From: Streptomyces ruber
GTDB taxonomy: Bacteria; Actinomycetota; Actinomycetes; Streptomycetales; Streptomycetaceae
DNA: 64,000 bases
Assembly: GCF_014648075.1 (NCBI RefSeq)
Contig: NZ_BMQK01000011.1
Location: forward strand, 124,001-188,000
Reading direction: 5' to 3'
Both the position numbers and the translations under genes were made by a program. Below, one piece after another: positions 1-10,300 of this stretch. Under the pieces are notes generated by a model, which did not search any database, had not been told where the DNA came from, and saw only the letters and a program-made list of their open reading frames with translations. Within the stretch, counting starts at the first letter, position 1; each line of letters starts with the position of its first letter.

Positions 1-846
1 GTCGAGCTCCCGCGCACCGTGCGGGCCACCACGGACCCCGCGGAGGCCGCCGCGGACGCCGACATCACGGTCCTCGCCGTCCCCTCGCAGACCCTGCGCG
101 GCAACCTCGCCGAGTGGATGCCGCTGCTCGCCCCGGACACCGTGCTGGTCTCGCTGATGAAGGGCGTCGAGCTGGGCTCCGCCATGCGGATGAGCGAGGT
201 GATCGAGGACGTCGCCAAGGTCGGCCAGGACCGTGTCGCCGTCGTCACCGGGCCCAACCTGGCCCGTGAGATCGCCTCCCGCATGCCCGCCGCCGCGGTC
301 GTGGCCTGCGCCGACGAGGCGGTCGCCCAGCGGCTCCAGGCCGCCTGCCACACGGCGTACTTCCGCCCCTACACCAACACCGACGTGGTCGGCTGCGAGC
401 TCGGCGGTGCCGTCAAGAACGTCATCGGCCTCGCCGTCGGCATCGCGGACGGCATGGGCCTCGGCGACAACGCCAAGGGTTCGCTCATCACGCGGGGGCT
501 CGCCGAGACCACCCGGCTCGGCGTCGCGATGGGCGCCGACCCGCTGACGTTCTCCGGGCTCGCGGGCCTCGGCGACCTGGTGGCCACCTGCTCCTCGCCG
601 CTCTCGCGCAACCACACCTTCGGCACCAACCTCGGCAGGGGCATGACCCTGGAGGAGACCATCGCGGTCACCAGGCAGACCGCCGAGGGTGTCAAGTCGT
701 GCGAGTCCGTACGGGACTTGGCCCGCAGGTACGGTGTCGACATGCCCATCACGGAGACCGTCGTCGAGATCGTCCACGAGGGCAAGCCGCCCGTCGTCGC
801 GCTGAAGGAACTGATGTCGCGCAGCGCCAAGCCGGAACGGCACTGA
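1..846 (+). CDS. gpsA: NAD(P)H-dependent glycerol-3-phosphate dehydrogenase, 5' truncated by window edge
   Basis: This cytosolic enzyme reduces dihydroxyacetone phosphate to sn-glycerol-3-phosphate, the backbone for phospholipid synthesis. The frame is open from the first base, so the N-terminal Rossmann segment with the NAD-binding glycine motif lies outside the window. Visible family motifs are GPNLAREIA at about bases 250-276, GAVKNVIGLAVGIADG with the conserved lysine at about 403-450, and the C-terminal helical domain containing SRNHTFG. It stops at 846, 80 bases before ddlA on the same strand. Family assignment is firm; the true start cannot be seen. Confidence 0.95.
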   Translation, partial: VELPRTVRATTDPAEAAADADITVLAVPSQTLRGNLAEWMPLLAPDTVLVSLMKGVELGSAMRMSEVIEDVAKVGQDRVAVVTGPNLAREIASRMPAAAVVACADEAVAQRLQAACHTAYFRPYTNTDVVGCELGGAVKNVIGLAVGIADGMGLGDNAKGSLITRGLAETTRLGVAMGADPLTFSGLAGLGDLVATCSSPLSRNHTFGTNLGRGMTLEETIAVTRQTAEGVKSCESVRDLARRYGVDMPITETVVEIVHEGKPPVVALKELMSRSAKPERH

Positions 847-926
847 CGGCCGGTCCGGGGCGGGACCGGCGACCGGCCGGATGGGGCGCTGACTCGCTCC
901 TTACCACCGGGTACCCTCAACGCGAT

Positions 927-2084
927 ATGAGCACCGAGAACCTCCCCCAGAGCCCTCCGGAGCAGCCCCGCAAGCCGCGCGTGGCTGTCGTCTTCGGCGG
1001 CCGCAGCTCCGAACACGTCATCTCCGTGGTCACCGCGGGCGCCGTCCTCGCCGCCATCGACCGGGAGAAGTACGACGTCCTGCCGATCGGCATCACCCAG
1101 GAGGGCCGCTGGGCGCTCACGGCCGACGAGCCGGAACGGATGGCGATCGTCGACCGGCGCCTGCCGAAGGTCGAGGAGCTCACCGAGTCGGACGGGGGCG
1201 GGGTGGTCCTCCCCGTCGACCCGGCCAGCCGCGAGGTCGTCTACAGCGAGCCCGGCTCGGTCCCCAAGGCGCTCGGCGAGGTCGACGTCGTCTTCCCCGT
1301 GCTGCACGGCCCGTACGGCGAGGACGGCACCCTCCAGGGCCTGCTGGAGCTCTCCGGTGTCCCGTACGTCGGTTCGGGCGTCCTCGCCTCGGCCGTCGGC
1401 CAGGACAAGGAGTACATGAAGCGCGTGTTCACCTCGTTCGGGCTGCGGGTCGGCCCGTACCTGGTGATCCGGCCCCGTGAGTGGGAGCGCGACCGGTCCG
1501 CCGCCCGGAAGAGGATCGTCGACTTCGCCGGCGAGCACGGCTGGCCGCTGTTCGTGAAGCCCGCGCGCGCGGGGTCCTCGATCGGCATCACCAAGGTCGA
1601 CGACCTCTCGGGCCTGGACGAGGCGGTCGAGGAGGCCCGGCGCCACGACCCGAAGATCCTCGTCGAGGCGGCGGTGCGCGGCCGGGAGATCGAGTGCGGG
1701 GTGCTGGAGTTCGAGGACGGCCCGCGCGCGAGCGTGCCCGCGGAGATCCCGCCGCCGGACGCGCACGCGTACTACGACTTCGACGCCAAGTACATCGACT
1801 CGACCCCCGGCCTGGTCCCCGCCCCGCTGACCGGGGAGGAGACCGCCGAGGTGCAGCGGCTCGCGGTCGACGCCTTCGAGGCCGCCTCCTGCGAGGGGCT
1901 CGTCCGCGCGGACTTCTTCCTCGCCGAGGACGGCGGGTTCGTGATCAACGAGATCAACACGATGCCCGGGTTCACCCCGATCTCCATGTACCCGCAGATG
2001 TGGCAGGCGAGCGGCGTCACGTACCCGGAGCTGGTGGACCGCCTGCTCCAGGCGGCGCTGCGGAGGCGGACGGGCCTGCGGTAA
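927..2084 (+). CDS. ddlA: D-alanine--D-alanine ligase
   Basis: This ATP-grasp ligase joins two D-alanines for peptidoglycan precursor synthesis in the cytosol. The 385-residue product begins at ATG 927, the first start in front of the conserved GRSSEHVISV motif (about residues 28-37). The open frame runs further upstream, but only into the end of gpsA. The ATP-grasp core includes FVKPARAGSSIGITKV and the metal-binding NEINTMPGFT motif near residues 340-349. Length is normal for Ddl. It is co-oriented with gpsA, an envelope-precursor pairing common in actinobacteria. Confidence 0.96.
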   Translation: MSTENLPQSPPEQPRKPRVAVVFGGRSSEHVISVVTAGAVLAAIDREKYDVLPIGITQEGRWALTADEPERMAIVDRRLPKVEELTESDGGGVVLPVDPASREVVYSEPGSVPKALGEVDVVFPVLHGPYGEDGTLQGLLELSGVPYVGSGVLASAVGQDKEYMKRVFTSFGLRVGPYLVIRPREWERDRSAARKRIVDFAGEHGWPLFVKPARAGSSIGITKVDDLSGLDEAVEEARRHDPKILVEAAVRGREIECGVLEFEDGPRASVPAEIPPPDAHAYYDFDAKYIDSTPGLVPAPLTGEETAEVQRLAVDAFEAASCEGLVRADFFLAEDGGFVINEINTMPGFTPISMYPQMWQASGVTYPELVDRLLQAALRRRTGLR

Positions 2085-2099
2085 CGGCAGGCAGGCGCG

Positions 2100-2603
2100 T
2101 CAGTCGGCGATCCCCTCGGGGACCGCCTTCCTGACCGCCCCGGCCAGGTCGATGAGCACGGCCGAGCTGTCACGGCCCGCCGCCACGGTGACCTCGACGT
2201 ACGCGAGCCGGTTCGCTGTGGTGAACCGGTACGCGCCGTCCCCGTCCGCGCGCTCCATCAGCCAGTCGACGCCGTTCACCCCGCCGGCCACCGCGTCCGG
2301 GTCCCCGCCGGTGGCCACCTTCGGGTCGGTCATCTTCGGCGGCTGTTCCACGCCACAGCGCAGTATGATCGCCGAGCCTCCCCAGGCCGCCGTCAGCGCG
2401 GACCGGGGCTCCGGATCCTCACGGGAGAGGCCGTCCAGCTTCCCCGGCAGCGCCTCGTCCAGGTCCTGGCACAGCCCGGCGGCCTTCGCGCCCGGACTGG
2501 GAACCGCGACCCGGGCTCCGGCGTCCGCCGAGGAGCAGCCCGCTGCGGCGACCAGCAGCGCCAGGGCGGGCAGGCCGGTGTACCGGTGACGGAAGTAGTT
2601 CAC
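2100..2603 (-). CDS. DUF3515-family lipoprotein
   Basis: A 167-residue predicted lipoprotein of unknown function. The N-terminus is a short basic stretch, a hydrophobic core and the lipobox LVAAAGC, which predicts diacylglyceryl modification and an outer-membrane-leaflet location. The rest resembles the actinobacterial DUF3515 family, with conserved cysteines (ILRCGVEQPP) and a C-terminal segment rich in small residues. It converges on ddlA with a 15-base gap. The ATG at 2603 is the only start that leaves an intact signal peptide. No catalytic motif is visible. The family name is from memory of the sequence pattern. Confidence 0.8.
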   Translation of the reverse strand: MNYFRHRYTGLPALALLVAAAGCSSADAGARVAVPSPGAKAAGLCQDLDEALPGKLDGLSREDPEPRSALTAAWGGSAIILRCGVEQPPKMTDPKVATGGDPDAVAGGVNGVDWLMERADGDGAYRFTTANRLAYVEVTVAAGRDSSAVLIDLAGAVRKAVPEGIAD

Positions 2604-2623
2604 CGGCCAAGCGTAGACGGGGG

Positions 2624-2857
2624 CTAGAGGTGCACGACCGGGCAGGTCAGGGTGCGGGTGATGCCGTCCACTTGCTGGACCTTCGCGACCACCATGCGGC
2701 CGAGCTCGTCGACCGTGTCGGCCTGCGCGCGCACGATCACGTCGTAGGGACCCGTCACGTCCTCGGCCTGGAGGATCCCGGGCATCTTGCTGATCGTGTC
2801 GGCTACGGTCGACGCCTTGCCTACCTCGGTCTGGATCAGGATGTACGCCTGTACCAC
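2624..2857 (-). CDS. Stand-alone Lrp/AsnC ligand-binding (RAM) domain protein
   Basis: A 77-residue protein equal to only the C-terminal effector-binding domain of Lrp/AsnC regulators (MVQAYILIQTEVGKAS at the start, GPYDVIVRAQADTVDELGRMV in the middle). There is no helix-turn-helix, so it should not bind DNA alone. Such proteins are thought to oligomerise and bind amino acids. The GTG start at 2857 is supported by a GGAGG sequence five bases upstream on the minus strand. It lies 20 bases downstream of the lipoprotein start and may precede it in one transcript. Confidence 0.88.
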   Translation of the reverse strand: MVQAYILIQTEVGKASTVADTISKMPGILQAEDVTGPYDVIVRAQADTVDELGRMVVAKVQQVDGITRTLTCPVVHL

Positions 2858-3072
2858 GGAACCTCCAGGGCGGCCACGAGGATCATGTGGGGGAAAGGGA
2901 CGCCACGGTATCGCGTGGCCGCTCGCCCGGGGGAGACCCGGGAGGCCGTGGCGTACGCACAGGGGCGCACGCCCGACGAGAAGACGGTGACGGCCGGCTC
3001 GACCACGACGGCACCGAGGACCACGAGGACCCGCGACGGGGAGCGGGCGGCCAGAGAAGGGGACGTACGACG

Positions 3073-4038
3073 ATGAAGGGCACCGTGGGGGAGCTGGGCG
3101 AGTTCGGGCTCATCAGGCAGCTCACCGCGCGGCTCACCACCACCCCGGCGGTCCGGGTCGGCCCCGGCGACGACGCCGCCGTGGTGGCCGCGCCCGACCG
3201 CAGGGTCGTGGCGAGCACCGACATCCTGCTGGAGGGACGGCACTTCCGCCGCGACTGGTCCACGGCCTACGACGTGGGGCGCAAGGCGGCCGCGCAGAAC
3301 CTCGCGGACATCGCCGCCATGGGCGCCGTGCCGACCGCGCTGCTGCTCGGTCTGGTCGTCCCCGCCGAGCTCCCGGTCACCTGGCCGACCGAGCTGATGG
3401 ACGGGCTGCGCGACGAGTGCCAGGTCGCCGGGGCGGCCGTGGTCGGCGGCGACGTGGTGCGCGGCGACACGATCATGGTGTCGATCACCGCGCTCGGCGA
3501 TCTGCGCGGCCACGAGCCGGTGACCAGATCCGGCGCCCAGCCGGGCGACGTGGTGGCGGTCACCGGCTGGCTCGGCTGGTCCGCCGCCGGGTACACGGTG
3601 CTGTCCCGCGGGTTCCGCTCGCCGCGGGCGTTCGTGGAGGCGCACCGGCGCCCCGAGCCGCCGTACCACGCGGGGCCCGCCGCGGCCGGGCTCGGCGCCA
3701 CCGCCATGTGCGACGTCAGCGACGGGCTCATCGCCGATCTGGGACACATCGCCGAAGCCAGCAAGGTGCGCATCGACGTCCGCTCGGGCGCGATCGACAT
3801 CCCCTCCCAGATGCACGACATCGGGCAGGCTGTCGGCGTCGACCCCATCCAGTGGGTGCTGACCGGCGGCGAGGACCACGCGATCGTGGCGACGTTCCCG
3901 CCGGACGTGAAGCTGCCGGCGCGCTGGAAGGTGATCGGCGAGGTGCTGGGCCCCTCGGCGCTGCCCCAGGTGACCGTGGACGGGGCGCCCTGGACGCACC
4001 AGGGCGGCTGGGACCACTTCACGGACATCGAGTCGTGA
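3073..4038 (+). CDS. thiL: Thiamine-monophosphate kinase
   Basis: ThiL phosphorylates thiamine monophosphate to thiamine diphosphate, the last step of cofactor synthesis. The 321-residue protein shows the N-terminal GDDAAVV motif (about residue 32), the metal-binding STDILLEGRHF segment, the GDVVRGDT loop and the C-terminal GGEDHAIV motif. Start ATG 3073 begins MKGTVGELGEFGLI, typical of the family; the longer open frame upstream lacks conservation. It is followed closely by thiD, another thiamine gene. No TPP riboswitch is visible in the 215 bases upstream. Confidence 0.95.
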   Translation: MKGTVGELGEFGLIRQLTARLTTTPAVRVGPGDDAAVVAAPDRRVVASTDILLEGRHFRRDWSTAYDVGRKAAAQNLADIAAMGAVPTALLLGLVVPAELPVTWPTELMDGLRDECQVAGAAVVGGDVVRGDTIMVSITALGDLRGHEPVTRSGAQPGDVVAVTGWLGWSAAGYTVLSRGFRSPRAFVEAHRRPEPPYHAGPAAAGLGATAMCDVSDGLIADLGHIAEASKVRIDVRSGAIDIPSQMHDIGQAVGVDPIQWVLTGGEDHAIVATFPPDVKLPARWKVIGEVLGPSALPQVTVDGAPWTHQGGWDHFTDIES

Positions 4039-4099
4039 GCGTCCCCGTGGCCGTCGGGGCCCCGGCCGTCCGGCCGGGACGGTCTGGGAGGATCGGGGG

Positions 4100-4936
4100 A
4101 TGACCACGGACGACACGACCGCGCCGCCACGGGTCCTGACGGTCGCCGGGTCCGACTCGGGCGGCGGGGCGGGCATCCAGGCGGACCTGAAGACGATGCT
4201 CGCGTTCGGCACCCACGGGATGAGCGTGCTCACGGCCGTCACGGCACAGAACTCGCTCGGCGTGCAGGGCGCCTGGGAACTGCCCGTGGAGGCGGTCCGG
4301 GCCCAGTACCGCAGCGTCGTGGACGACATCGGGGTACAGGCCGTCAAGACCGGCATGCTCGCCTCCGCCGAGCTGGTCGGGACGGTGGCCGGGCTGCTGG
4401 CCGGCACGGACGCGCCGGTGGTCGTCGACCCGGTGGGCGTCTCCAAGCACGGCGACGCCCTGCTGGCGGCGTCCGCGCTGGACTCCGTACGGACCGAGCT
4501 GCTGCCGACCGCGACGGTGGCCACTCCGAACCTCGACGAGGTCGCCCAGCTCACGGGCGTCCGGGTCACGTCGGAGGACGGCCTGCGGCGGGCGGCGGCG
4601 GCCGTGCTGGAGTTCGGCCCGCGCTGGGTGCTGATCAAGGGCGGTCACCTGCCGGGCGACGCCGTTGACCTGCTGACCGACGGCTCCGAGGAGCACTGGC
4701 TGCGCGCGCCGCGCCACGACAACCGGCACACCCACGGCACGGGCTGCACGCTGGCCTCGGCCATAGCCTGCGGACTGGCGAAGGGGCACAGCGTGCCGGA
4801 GGCCGTGACCGCGGCCAAGGAGTACGTGACGGGGGCCGTGGCGGCCGGTTTCGCCCTGGGGGGCGGGATCGGGCCGGTGGACCACGGCTGGCGGCTCGGG
4901 GAACCGCCCGGAGGACGGCGGACCGCGGCGTCCTAG
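4100..4936 (+). CDS. thiD: Hydroxymethylpyrimidine/phosphomethylpyrimidine kinase
   Basis: ThiD makes HMP-diphosphate, the pyrimidine half of thiamine, by two sequential phosphorylations. The ribokinase-fold motifs are clear: VAGSDSGGGAGIQADLKT near residues 15-32 and the C-terminal anion hole GTGCTLASAIA near 213-223. The 278-residue length is normal. It sits 61 bases after thiL on the same strand, so the two probably share a transcript. A minus-strand terminator for rpmB lies beyond its stop. Confidence 0.96.
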   Translation: MTTDDTTAPPRVLTVAGSDSGGGAGIQADLKTMLAFGTHGMSVLTAVTAQNSLGVQGAWELPVEAVRAQYRSVVDDIGVQAVKTGMLASAELVGTVAGLLAGTDAPVVVDPVGVSKHGDALLAASALDSVRTELLPTATVATPNLDEVAQLTGVRVTSEDGLRRAAAAVLEFGPRWVLIKGGHLPGDAVDLLTDGSEEHWLRAPRHDNRHTHGTGCTLASAIACGLAKGHSVPEAVTAAKEYVTGAVAAGFALGGGIGPVDHGWRLGEPPGGRRTAAS

Positions 4937-5022
4937 GCGCCTGGCGCCCGTCCCGCGGGACGGGCGTCTGCCCTGCCGGCCGGTCCTCTGACTCTCCGGC
5001 CGGGTGTCCGGGGACACCAAAA

Positions 5023-5050
5023 AGCCGGTCCACCCTCGGGTGGACCGGCT
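5023..5050 (-). terminator. Rho-independent terminator of rpmB
   Basis: A perfect 13-bp stem (5023-5035 with 5038-5050) closes over a tiny loop. On the minus strand it is followed at once by a run of five T residues, giving the classic terminator shape for rpmB. It lies between the convergent thiD and rpmB. Confidence 0.85.
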
Positions 5051-5087
5051 CCGTGCAGCGTAACCGGCTGTGGCCGCGCGCTGAGCG

Positions 5088-5273
5088 TCAGCGCGAGACC
5101 TTGCCGGCCTTGATGCACGAGGTGCAGGCGTTCACGCGCTTCGGCGTCCCGCCGACCACGGTACGCACACGCTGGATGTTCGGGTTCCAGCGACGGGACG
5201 TACGGCGGTGCGAGTGCGAGATGTTGTTGCCGAAGCCCGGCCCCTTGCCGCAGACGTCGCAGTTGGCAGCCAC
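5088..5273 (-). CDS. rpmB: Ribosomal protein L28, zinc-binding (C+) form
   Basis: A 61-residue 50S subunit protein. It keeps both CxxC pairs, Cys5/Cys8 and Cys50/Cys53, so it is the zinc-binding form. Streptomyces usually carry a second, zinc-free L28 under Zur control elsewhere; that paralogue is not in this window. The gene is monocistronic, divergent from the DAK2-domain gene, and ends before a strong terminator. Start ATG 5273 gives the standard MAANCDVCGKGP N-terminus. Confidence 0.97.
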   Translation of the reverse strand: MAANCDVCGKGPGFGNNISHSHRRTSRRWNPNIQRVRTVVGGTPKRVNACTSCIKAGKVSR

Positions 5274-5531
5274 GGGTCACTCCAAAGACTTCAGATGCAC
5301 TTACGGTGGATCCCGGCATGCCGGGATCGAGATCTGAGGATCTGAGTGGCGCTGCCAGGGAGATGGCCCGATGGGATCGGGCAACCGGAGCAGCATACAA
5401 CGGCTGCTCCCGTACAACGAAACTACCACGGTGCGGGCGAACCCCGCCCGTGGCACTGTTTCGGCCCTCTTCCGGCGGACACCTGACAGGGGTCTACGCT
5501 GCGTCCAGTCCAGCAGCTCAAGGAGGCGCAG

Positions 5532-7262
5532 GTGCCGCAGGTGCCGCAGACATTCCTCGATGCTCTCGCGGTGCGCACCTGGTGCGGGCTCGCGCTGGAG
5601 GCGCTCGGGCGGGCCCGGGAGGAGATCGACGCGATCAACGTCTACCCGGTGGCCGACGGGGACACCGGGACGAACCTGTACCTGACCGTGGAGTCGGCGG
5701 TCACGGCGGTCGAGGCGGTGTTCGCCGGGCACGAGGCGGTGGACGGCCGTGCGGCGGTGCCCACGCTCGCCGAGGTGATACGGGCCATGGCGCACGGCGC
5801 GCTCATCGGGGCCCGGGGGAACTCCGGGACGATCCTGGCGCAGCTGCTGCGCGGCATGGCGCAGGTGCTGGCGGCCGACGGTGACAACGCTCACACCGAC
5901 GGGCACGGCCTGCGGACGGCCCTGCGGCACGCGGCCGACTCCGCGCGCGAGGCGGTCGCCCACCCGGTGGAGGGCACGGTGCTCACGGTGGCGGACGCGG
6001 CGGCGGACGCGGCGGACGCGGTGACCGGGGCCGGTGGCGGCTGCGAGGCGGTCGCACGGGCCGCCCACGAGGGGGCGCGGGTGGCGCTCGCGGCGACCCC
6101 GGCGCAGCTCGCCGCCCTGGGGCAGGCGGGAGTCGTCGACGCGGGCGGACGCGGACTGGTGACGGTGCTGGCGGCGCTGGTGCAGACGTTCACGGGGGAG
6201 GTGCCGGGGCCGGGAGGGCTCGGACCGGGGTCGGTGGACGGGCACGCGCGCGTGGGGACGACCGTTGCGGGACGGCAGCCGGAGATGCCGGAGACGCGCG
6301 AGGACGGCGGGTGCGGTGACGGCGGCTGCGAGGCGGGCGGCCCCGCCTACGAGGTGATCTACCTGCTGGACGCGGACGACGCGGCCGTGACCCGGCTGCG
6401 GGGACGGCTCGACGCGCTGGGCGACTCCCTGGTCGTGGTCGGCGGGGACGGGCTGTGGAACGTCCATGTGCACGTCGACGACGCGGGCGCCGCCGTGGAG
6501 GCCGGCCTGGAGGCCGGACGGCCCCACCGCATCAGGATCACGCACTTCGCGGCCGGGGACGCGCATGTGACGAAGAGCACGCGTCCGACCCGGGAGCGGG
6601 CCGCGCGGGCGGTCGTGGCCGTCGTGCCGGGCGAGGGACTGGCCGGGCTGTACCAGGAGGCCGGGGCCACGACGGTGCGCGTCCGCCCCGGGGAGCCGCC
6701 CGCCAGCGGCGAGCTCGTGGAGGCCGTACGGCGTGCCCACGCGCGCGAAGTGGTGCTGCTGCCGAACGACGCGGAGCTGCGGCACACGGCGGCCGCCGCC
6801 GCGGAGCAGGCCCGCGCGGAGGGCGTGCGCGTCGCGCTGATCCCGACCCGCTCGGCGGTCCAGGGCATCGCCGCGCTCGCCGTGCACGAGCCGGACCGCC
6901 GCTTCGACGAGGACGTCGTCGCCATGACGTCCGCCGCGGGAGCCACCCGCCACGCGGAGGTCGTCGTCGCCGAACGCCAGTCCTGGACCTCGGCCGGCAT
7001 CTGCCAGGCCGGTGACGTCCTCGGCCTGATCGACGGTGACGTGGCCCTCATCGGCTCCGACGTGACGGCCACCGCCGAAACGGTTCTCGACCGGATGCTC
7101 GCCGCCGGCGGCGAGATGGTCACCCTGGTCCTCGGCGACGAGGCCCCGCACGGCGTCGCGGACCACCTCCGGGCCCGGGTGCGGCAGTCGTACCTCGCCG
7201 TGGACACCGTGGTGTACCGGGGCGGCCGGCAGGGGGCGCTGCTGCTGATCGGGGTCGAGTAG
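5532..7262 (+). CDS. DAK2 (DhaL)-domain protein, fatty-acid-kinase FakA/YloV-like
   Basis: A 576-residue cytosolic protein. The N-terminal DhaL-type nucleotide-binding domain (about residues 1-215) has the metal-chelating NVYPVADGDTGTN motif (about 36-48) and ARGNSGTILAQLLRG. The C-terminal half (about 280-576) matches the FakA middle and C-terminal region with a conserved HIRITHF-like strand. In Firmicutes, FakA phosphorylates fatty acids held by a DegV-type FakB protein; the substrate here is inferred. Start GTG 5532 follows AAGGAGG by six or seven bases. Between the halves is a Cys/Gly-rich linker (DGGCGDGGCEAGG), unlikely to be structured. Confidence 0.88.
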   Translation: MPQVPQTFLDALAVRTWCGLALEALGRAREEIDAINVYPVADGDTGTNLYLTVESAVTAVEAVFAGHEAVDGRAAVPTLAEVIRAMAHGALIGARGNSGTILAQLLRGMAQVLAADGDNAHTDGHGLRTALRHAADSAREAVAHPVEGTVLTVADAAADAADAVTGAGGGCEAVARAAHEGARVALAATPAQLAALGQAGVVDAGGRGLVTVLAALVQTFTGEVPGPGGLGPGSVDGHARVGTTVAGRQPEMPETREDGGCGDGGCEAGGPAYEVIYLLDADDAAVTRLRGRLDALGDSLVVVGGDGLWNVHVHVDDAGAAVEAGLEAGRPHRIRITHFAAGDAHVTKSTRPTRERAARAVVAVVPGEGLAGLYQEAGATTVRVRPGEPPASGELVEAVRRAHAREVVLLPNDAELRHTAAAAAEQARAEGVRVALIPTRSAVQGIAALAVHEPDRRFDEDVVAMTSAAGATRHAEVVVAERQSWTSAGICQAGDVLGLIDGDVALIGSDVTATAETVLDRMLAAGGEMVTLVLGDEAPHGVADHLRARVRQSYLAVDTVVYRGGRQGALLLIGVE

Positions 7263-7318
7263 CGGGCCGCCCGCCTGCGGGAGTCCGTCCGGGCGGACGG
7301 CCACCCGCAGGCAGCCGG

Positions 7319-10300
7319 TCACGCCTCGGCCTGCGCCTCCAGCAGTTCCAGCAGCCGCTCGGCCTCCGCCCGCCGGGCCCCGGCGGCGGGGTCGTCGCGG
7401 CCCGCGCACAGCGACAGCACCCCGCGCGCGCGTGCCGACGCCCCGGCGGACCGGCCCAGCTCGGCCTCCAGCCGGACGGCCGCGAGTTCGGCGTCGGCGC
7501 GCGCGTCGAGGGCGGCGTCACCGAGCGAGGCGTACGCGTCGGCCGCCCGCGTCATGTGCGCGAGGGCCTCCTCGAACGCCCGCCGGGCCCCGGCGCTGCC
7601 GGCCTCGCCGGTCACCGAGCGGGCGACCAGGTCGCCGAACTGGTAGTGCGACTGACCGAGCTCCGCGACCGCCTGCCGCCGTGCGTCCGCCTCCGGATCG
7701 TCCACGGCCCGCAGTACGGCCTCGCACTCCCGCACCGCCTCCTCCATCAGCTCCCGTGCCCGGCCGGACCCCTCCTCGCCCCGTGCCGCGATCCACGCCC
7801 GCGCGCGCAAGGCGCGCACGAACCCGAAGACGTTGCCGAGCCCACGCCAGAGGTCGCCCGCGCGCGTGTACGCGCGCTCGGCCTCGGCGGGCAGCTCCGC
7901 GTGCTCGAGGGCCTCCGCGGCGAGATGGGCGAGCATGGCGTGGTCGCGCTGTTCGGGCCAGTGCCGGGCGATCTCGGCGGCCCGCAGCCACCGTTCGGCG
8001 GCCTGGCGGTGCTCCCCGAGCTCGGTGAGGCACTCGCCGAGCCACCACTGCGTCTGTACGACCGTGCCGTCGCCGTGCCGCTCGGCCGTCAGGTCGGGCA
8101 GCGCCGACTCCAGCACCTCCGCGGCCTCGGCCCACCGGCCCTGCCGCAGCAGGAAGCCGCCGAGCTGGTGCCGCGCCCACGCGCCCATCGCCGCCTCGCC
8201 CGCCTCGTCGGCCCAGTGCGCGGCCTCCAGGGCGTGGTCCGCCGCGGGCCCGAACCGTCCGCCCTCGCCGAGCACCTCGGCCAGCTGGAGGTGGAGCTGC
8301 GCGTGGCCCGCCGGCTGCAGATACGGTCCGCCGTGCTCCAGCGCCGCCCGCGCCGCCCGCTCGGCGTTCTCCAGGTCCCCGAGGTGCCGCGCGGCCCTGG
8401 TCAGCCGCGCCTCCTGCTCCACCGCGAACCAGGGCAGCCCCGCCGTCACGTAGGTCTCCGCGGCCCGGGCGATCAGCTCCGCCGCGCCGGCGAGGTCCCC
8501 CGCGCGCGCGGCCAGCTCCCCGAGCATGCCCCACGCCTCGGCGACCCGCGAGGCCAGCCGTACGTCCGCGACGTGCGGCTCGGCGAGGGCCAGCACCTCC
8601 CGTACGGCGCTCTCGGCGGCGGCGACGGCGTCCTCGCCGGGGCCCTCCCCGGCGTCGGTGCCGGCTTCGGCGTCAAGAAGGTGCATCGCGATCCGTGCCC
8701 GGCCCATCAGCACGGACGCGGTCTGCCGTACCCCGGTGCCGTCCTCGGCGAACAGCGCGAGGACCCGCTCGTACGGTTCCGCGATCGCCTCCAGGGCAGC
8801 GTCGGTCCGGCCCGTGAAGGCCAGGACGGACGCCCCGCGCGCACGTGCCGCCAGCGCCTCCCCGAGGTCGCCGGCCTCCTCGTACAGCCCGGCCGCGCGC
8901 GCGAACAGGGGCAGTCCCTCCGGACCGCGGCCCATCGCCTCGTGGTCGGCGATCTCCGCCCGGTCGTACGCGTCGAGTTCCGCGCCCTCGGCCTCGGCGG
9001 CCCGCGCCACCGCCGCCCACGCCTCCACGGCGTCCGGGTGCAGCGCCTCCGTGAGCCGCCGGGCCTCGGTGAGCAGCGCGGGCAGGCCGGGGGAGGAGTC
9101 CGGCGCGGTGTCCGATGCGGTGCCCGGTGTCGTCGTGGACTCGACGGAAGCCGGCGGTCTCGGCGCCGGAACCGGCAGCCGCCCGGGCGAGCGCACCCCG
9201 AGCGGCAGCCGGTCCACCAGCGGCCGCCGGGCCATGCGCTCCTCGGTGCGCTCACCGACGTACGGCGTGCCGTTGCGCTCGTCGAAGCGCGCGGCCAGCT
9301 TCCGGGCCTCCCCGCGCGCGTGGGCGGCCAGTTCCCCGGCCGTCCAGGTGCGGCCGGCGGGCCCGGGCACCCGCTGCCCGTCCAGCCCGAGTTCCACCAG
9401 GCGGCCCGTCAGCAGGGCCACCACGGCCATGAAGTCCAGCTTGCTGCGGGGGTCCCCGTCGTCCGTGAAGTACGCGGGACGCTCGGCGAGCAGTTCCAGC
9501 CCGCGCGCCTCGTTGCCGGACAGCGCGCAGAACTCCAGGTGGTCCGCGTAGGCGCTGCGCATGCTCTCCATGGCCCGCACGAGCCGGAAGCCGCGCAGAT
9601 GGTGGGCGCGGGCCTCGTCCAGCCGGCCCAGGCGCAGCAGCGGCAGCAGGGAGGAGGCCAGGACCGTGTGCGGTTCGTGGGCGCACGTGTACTCCCCCTG
9701 GAGCACCGGCGCCCACAGCCGGAGCGCCTCGGCGTCGTCGCCGCACCGCGCCTGCCACCAGCCCTGCCCGTGCAGCTCACAGGCGTGGCAGTCGGCCATG
9801 GCGTCCCGGTCGGCCGCCAGCCACGCGGTGTACGCAGCCCCGGCCCGGTCGAGGTCGCCGACGTGCGCGGCCACGCTGAACTCGGCGCTGCGCACCGCCC
9901 GTTCGGAGTGCCCGGCGAGCCGGTAGCGGCGCTCCATCTCACCGAGCCACTTCTCGATCGAGGCGAGCGGGATGTGCGGCTGGTTCAGCATGCCCGCCGA
10001 CATCCACTTGAAGACCCAGTGCAGGGAGTGCGTCTCGTACTCGTCGAAGTCCTCGGGGCGCTCGTCCCACATGCGCAGCAGGCGCGCGAAGGGGACGAAC
10101 ATCTTGTCCTTCTCGGAGCTGTAGTTGTAGACCTTCAGCTGGTGCCCGAGTGCCTCGATCACGGCGAGCGGGACGCCCAGCCTCTCGGCCCGGACCAGCA
10201 GGTGCTCCGCGCGCGCGTTGCGGGCGGGGCCCTCCGGCTGGTCGTAGTTCTCCGCCATCGCCCGGCGCAGATCGGTGATGTCGGAGATGTCGGTGATGCC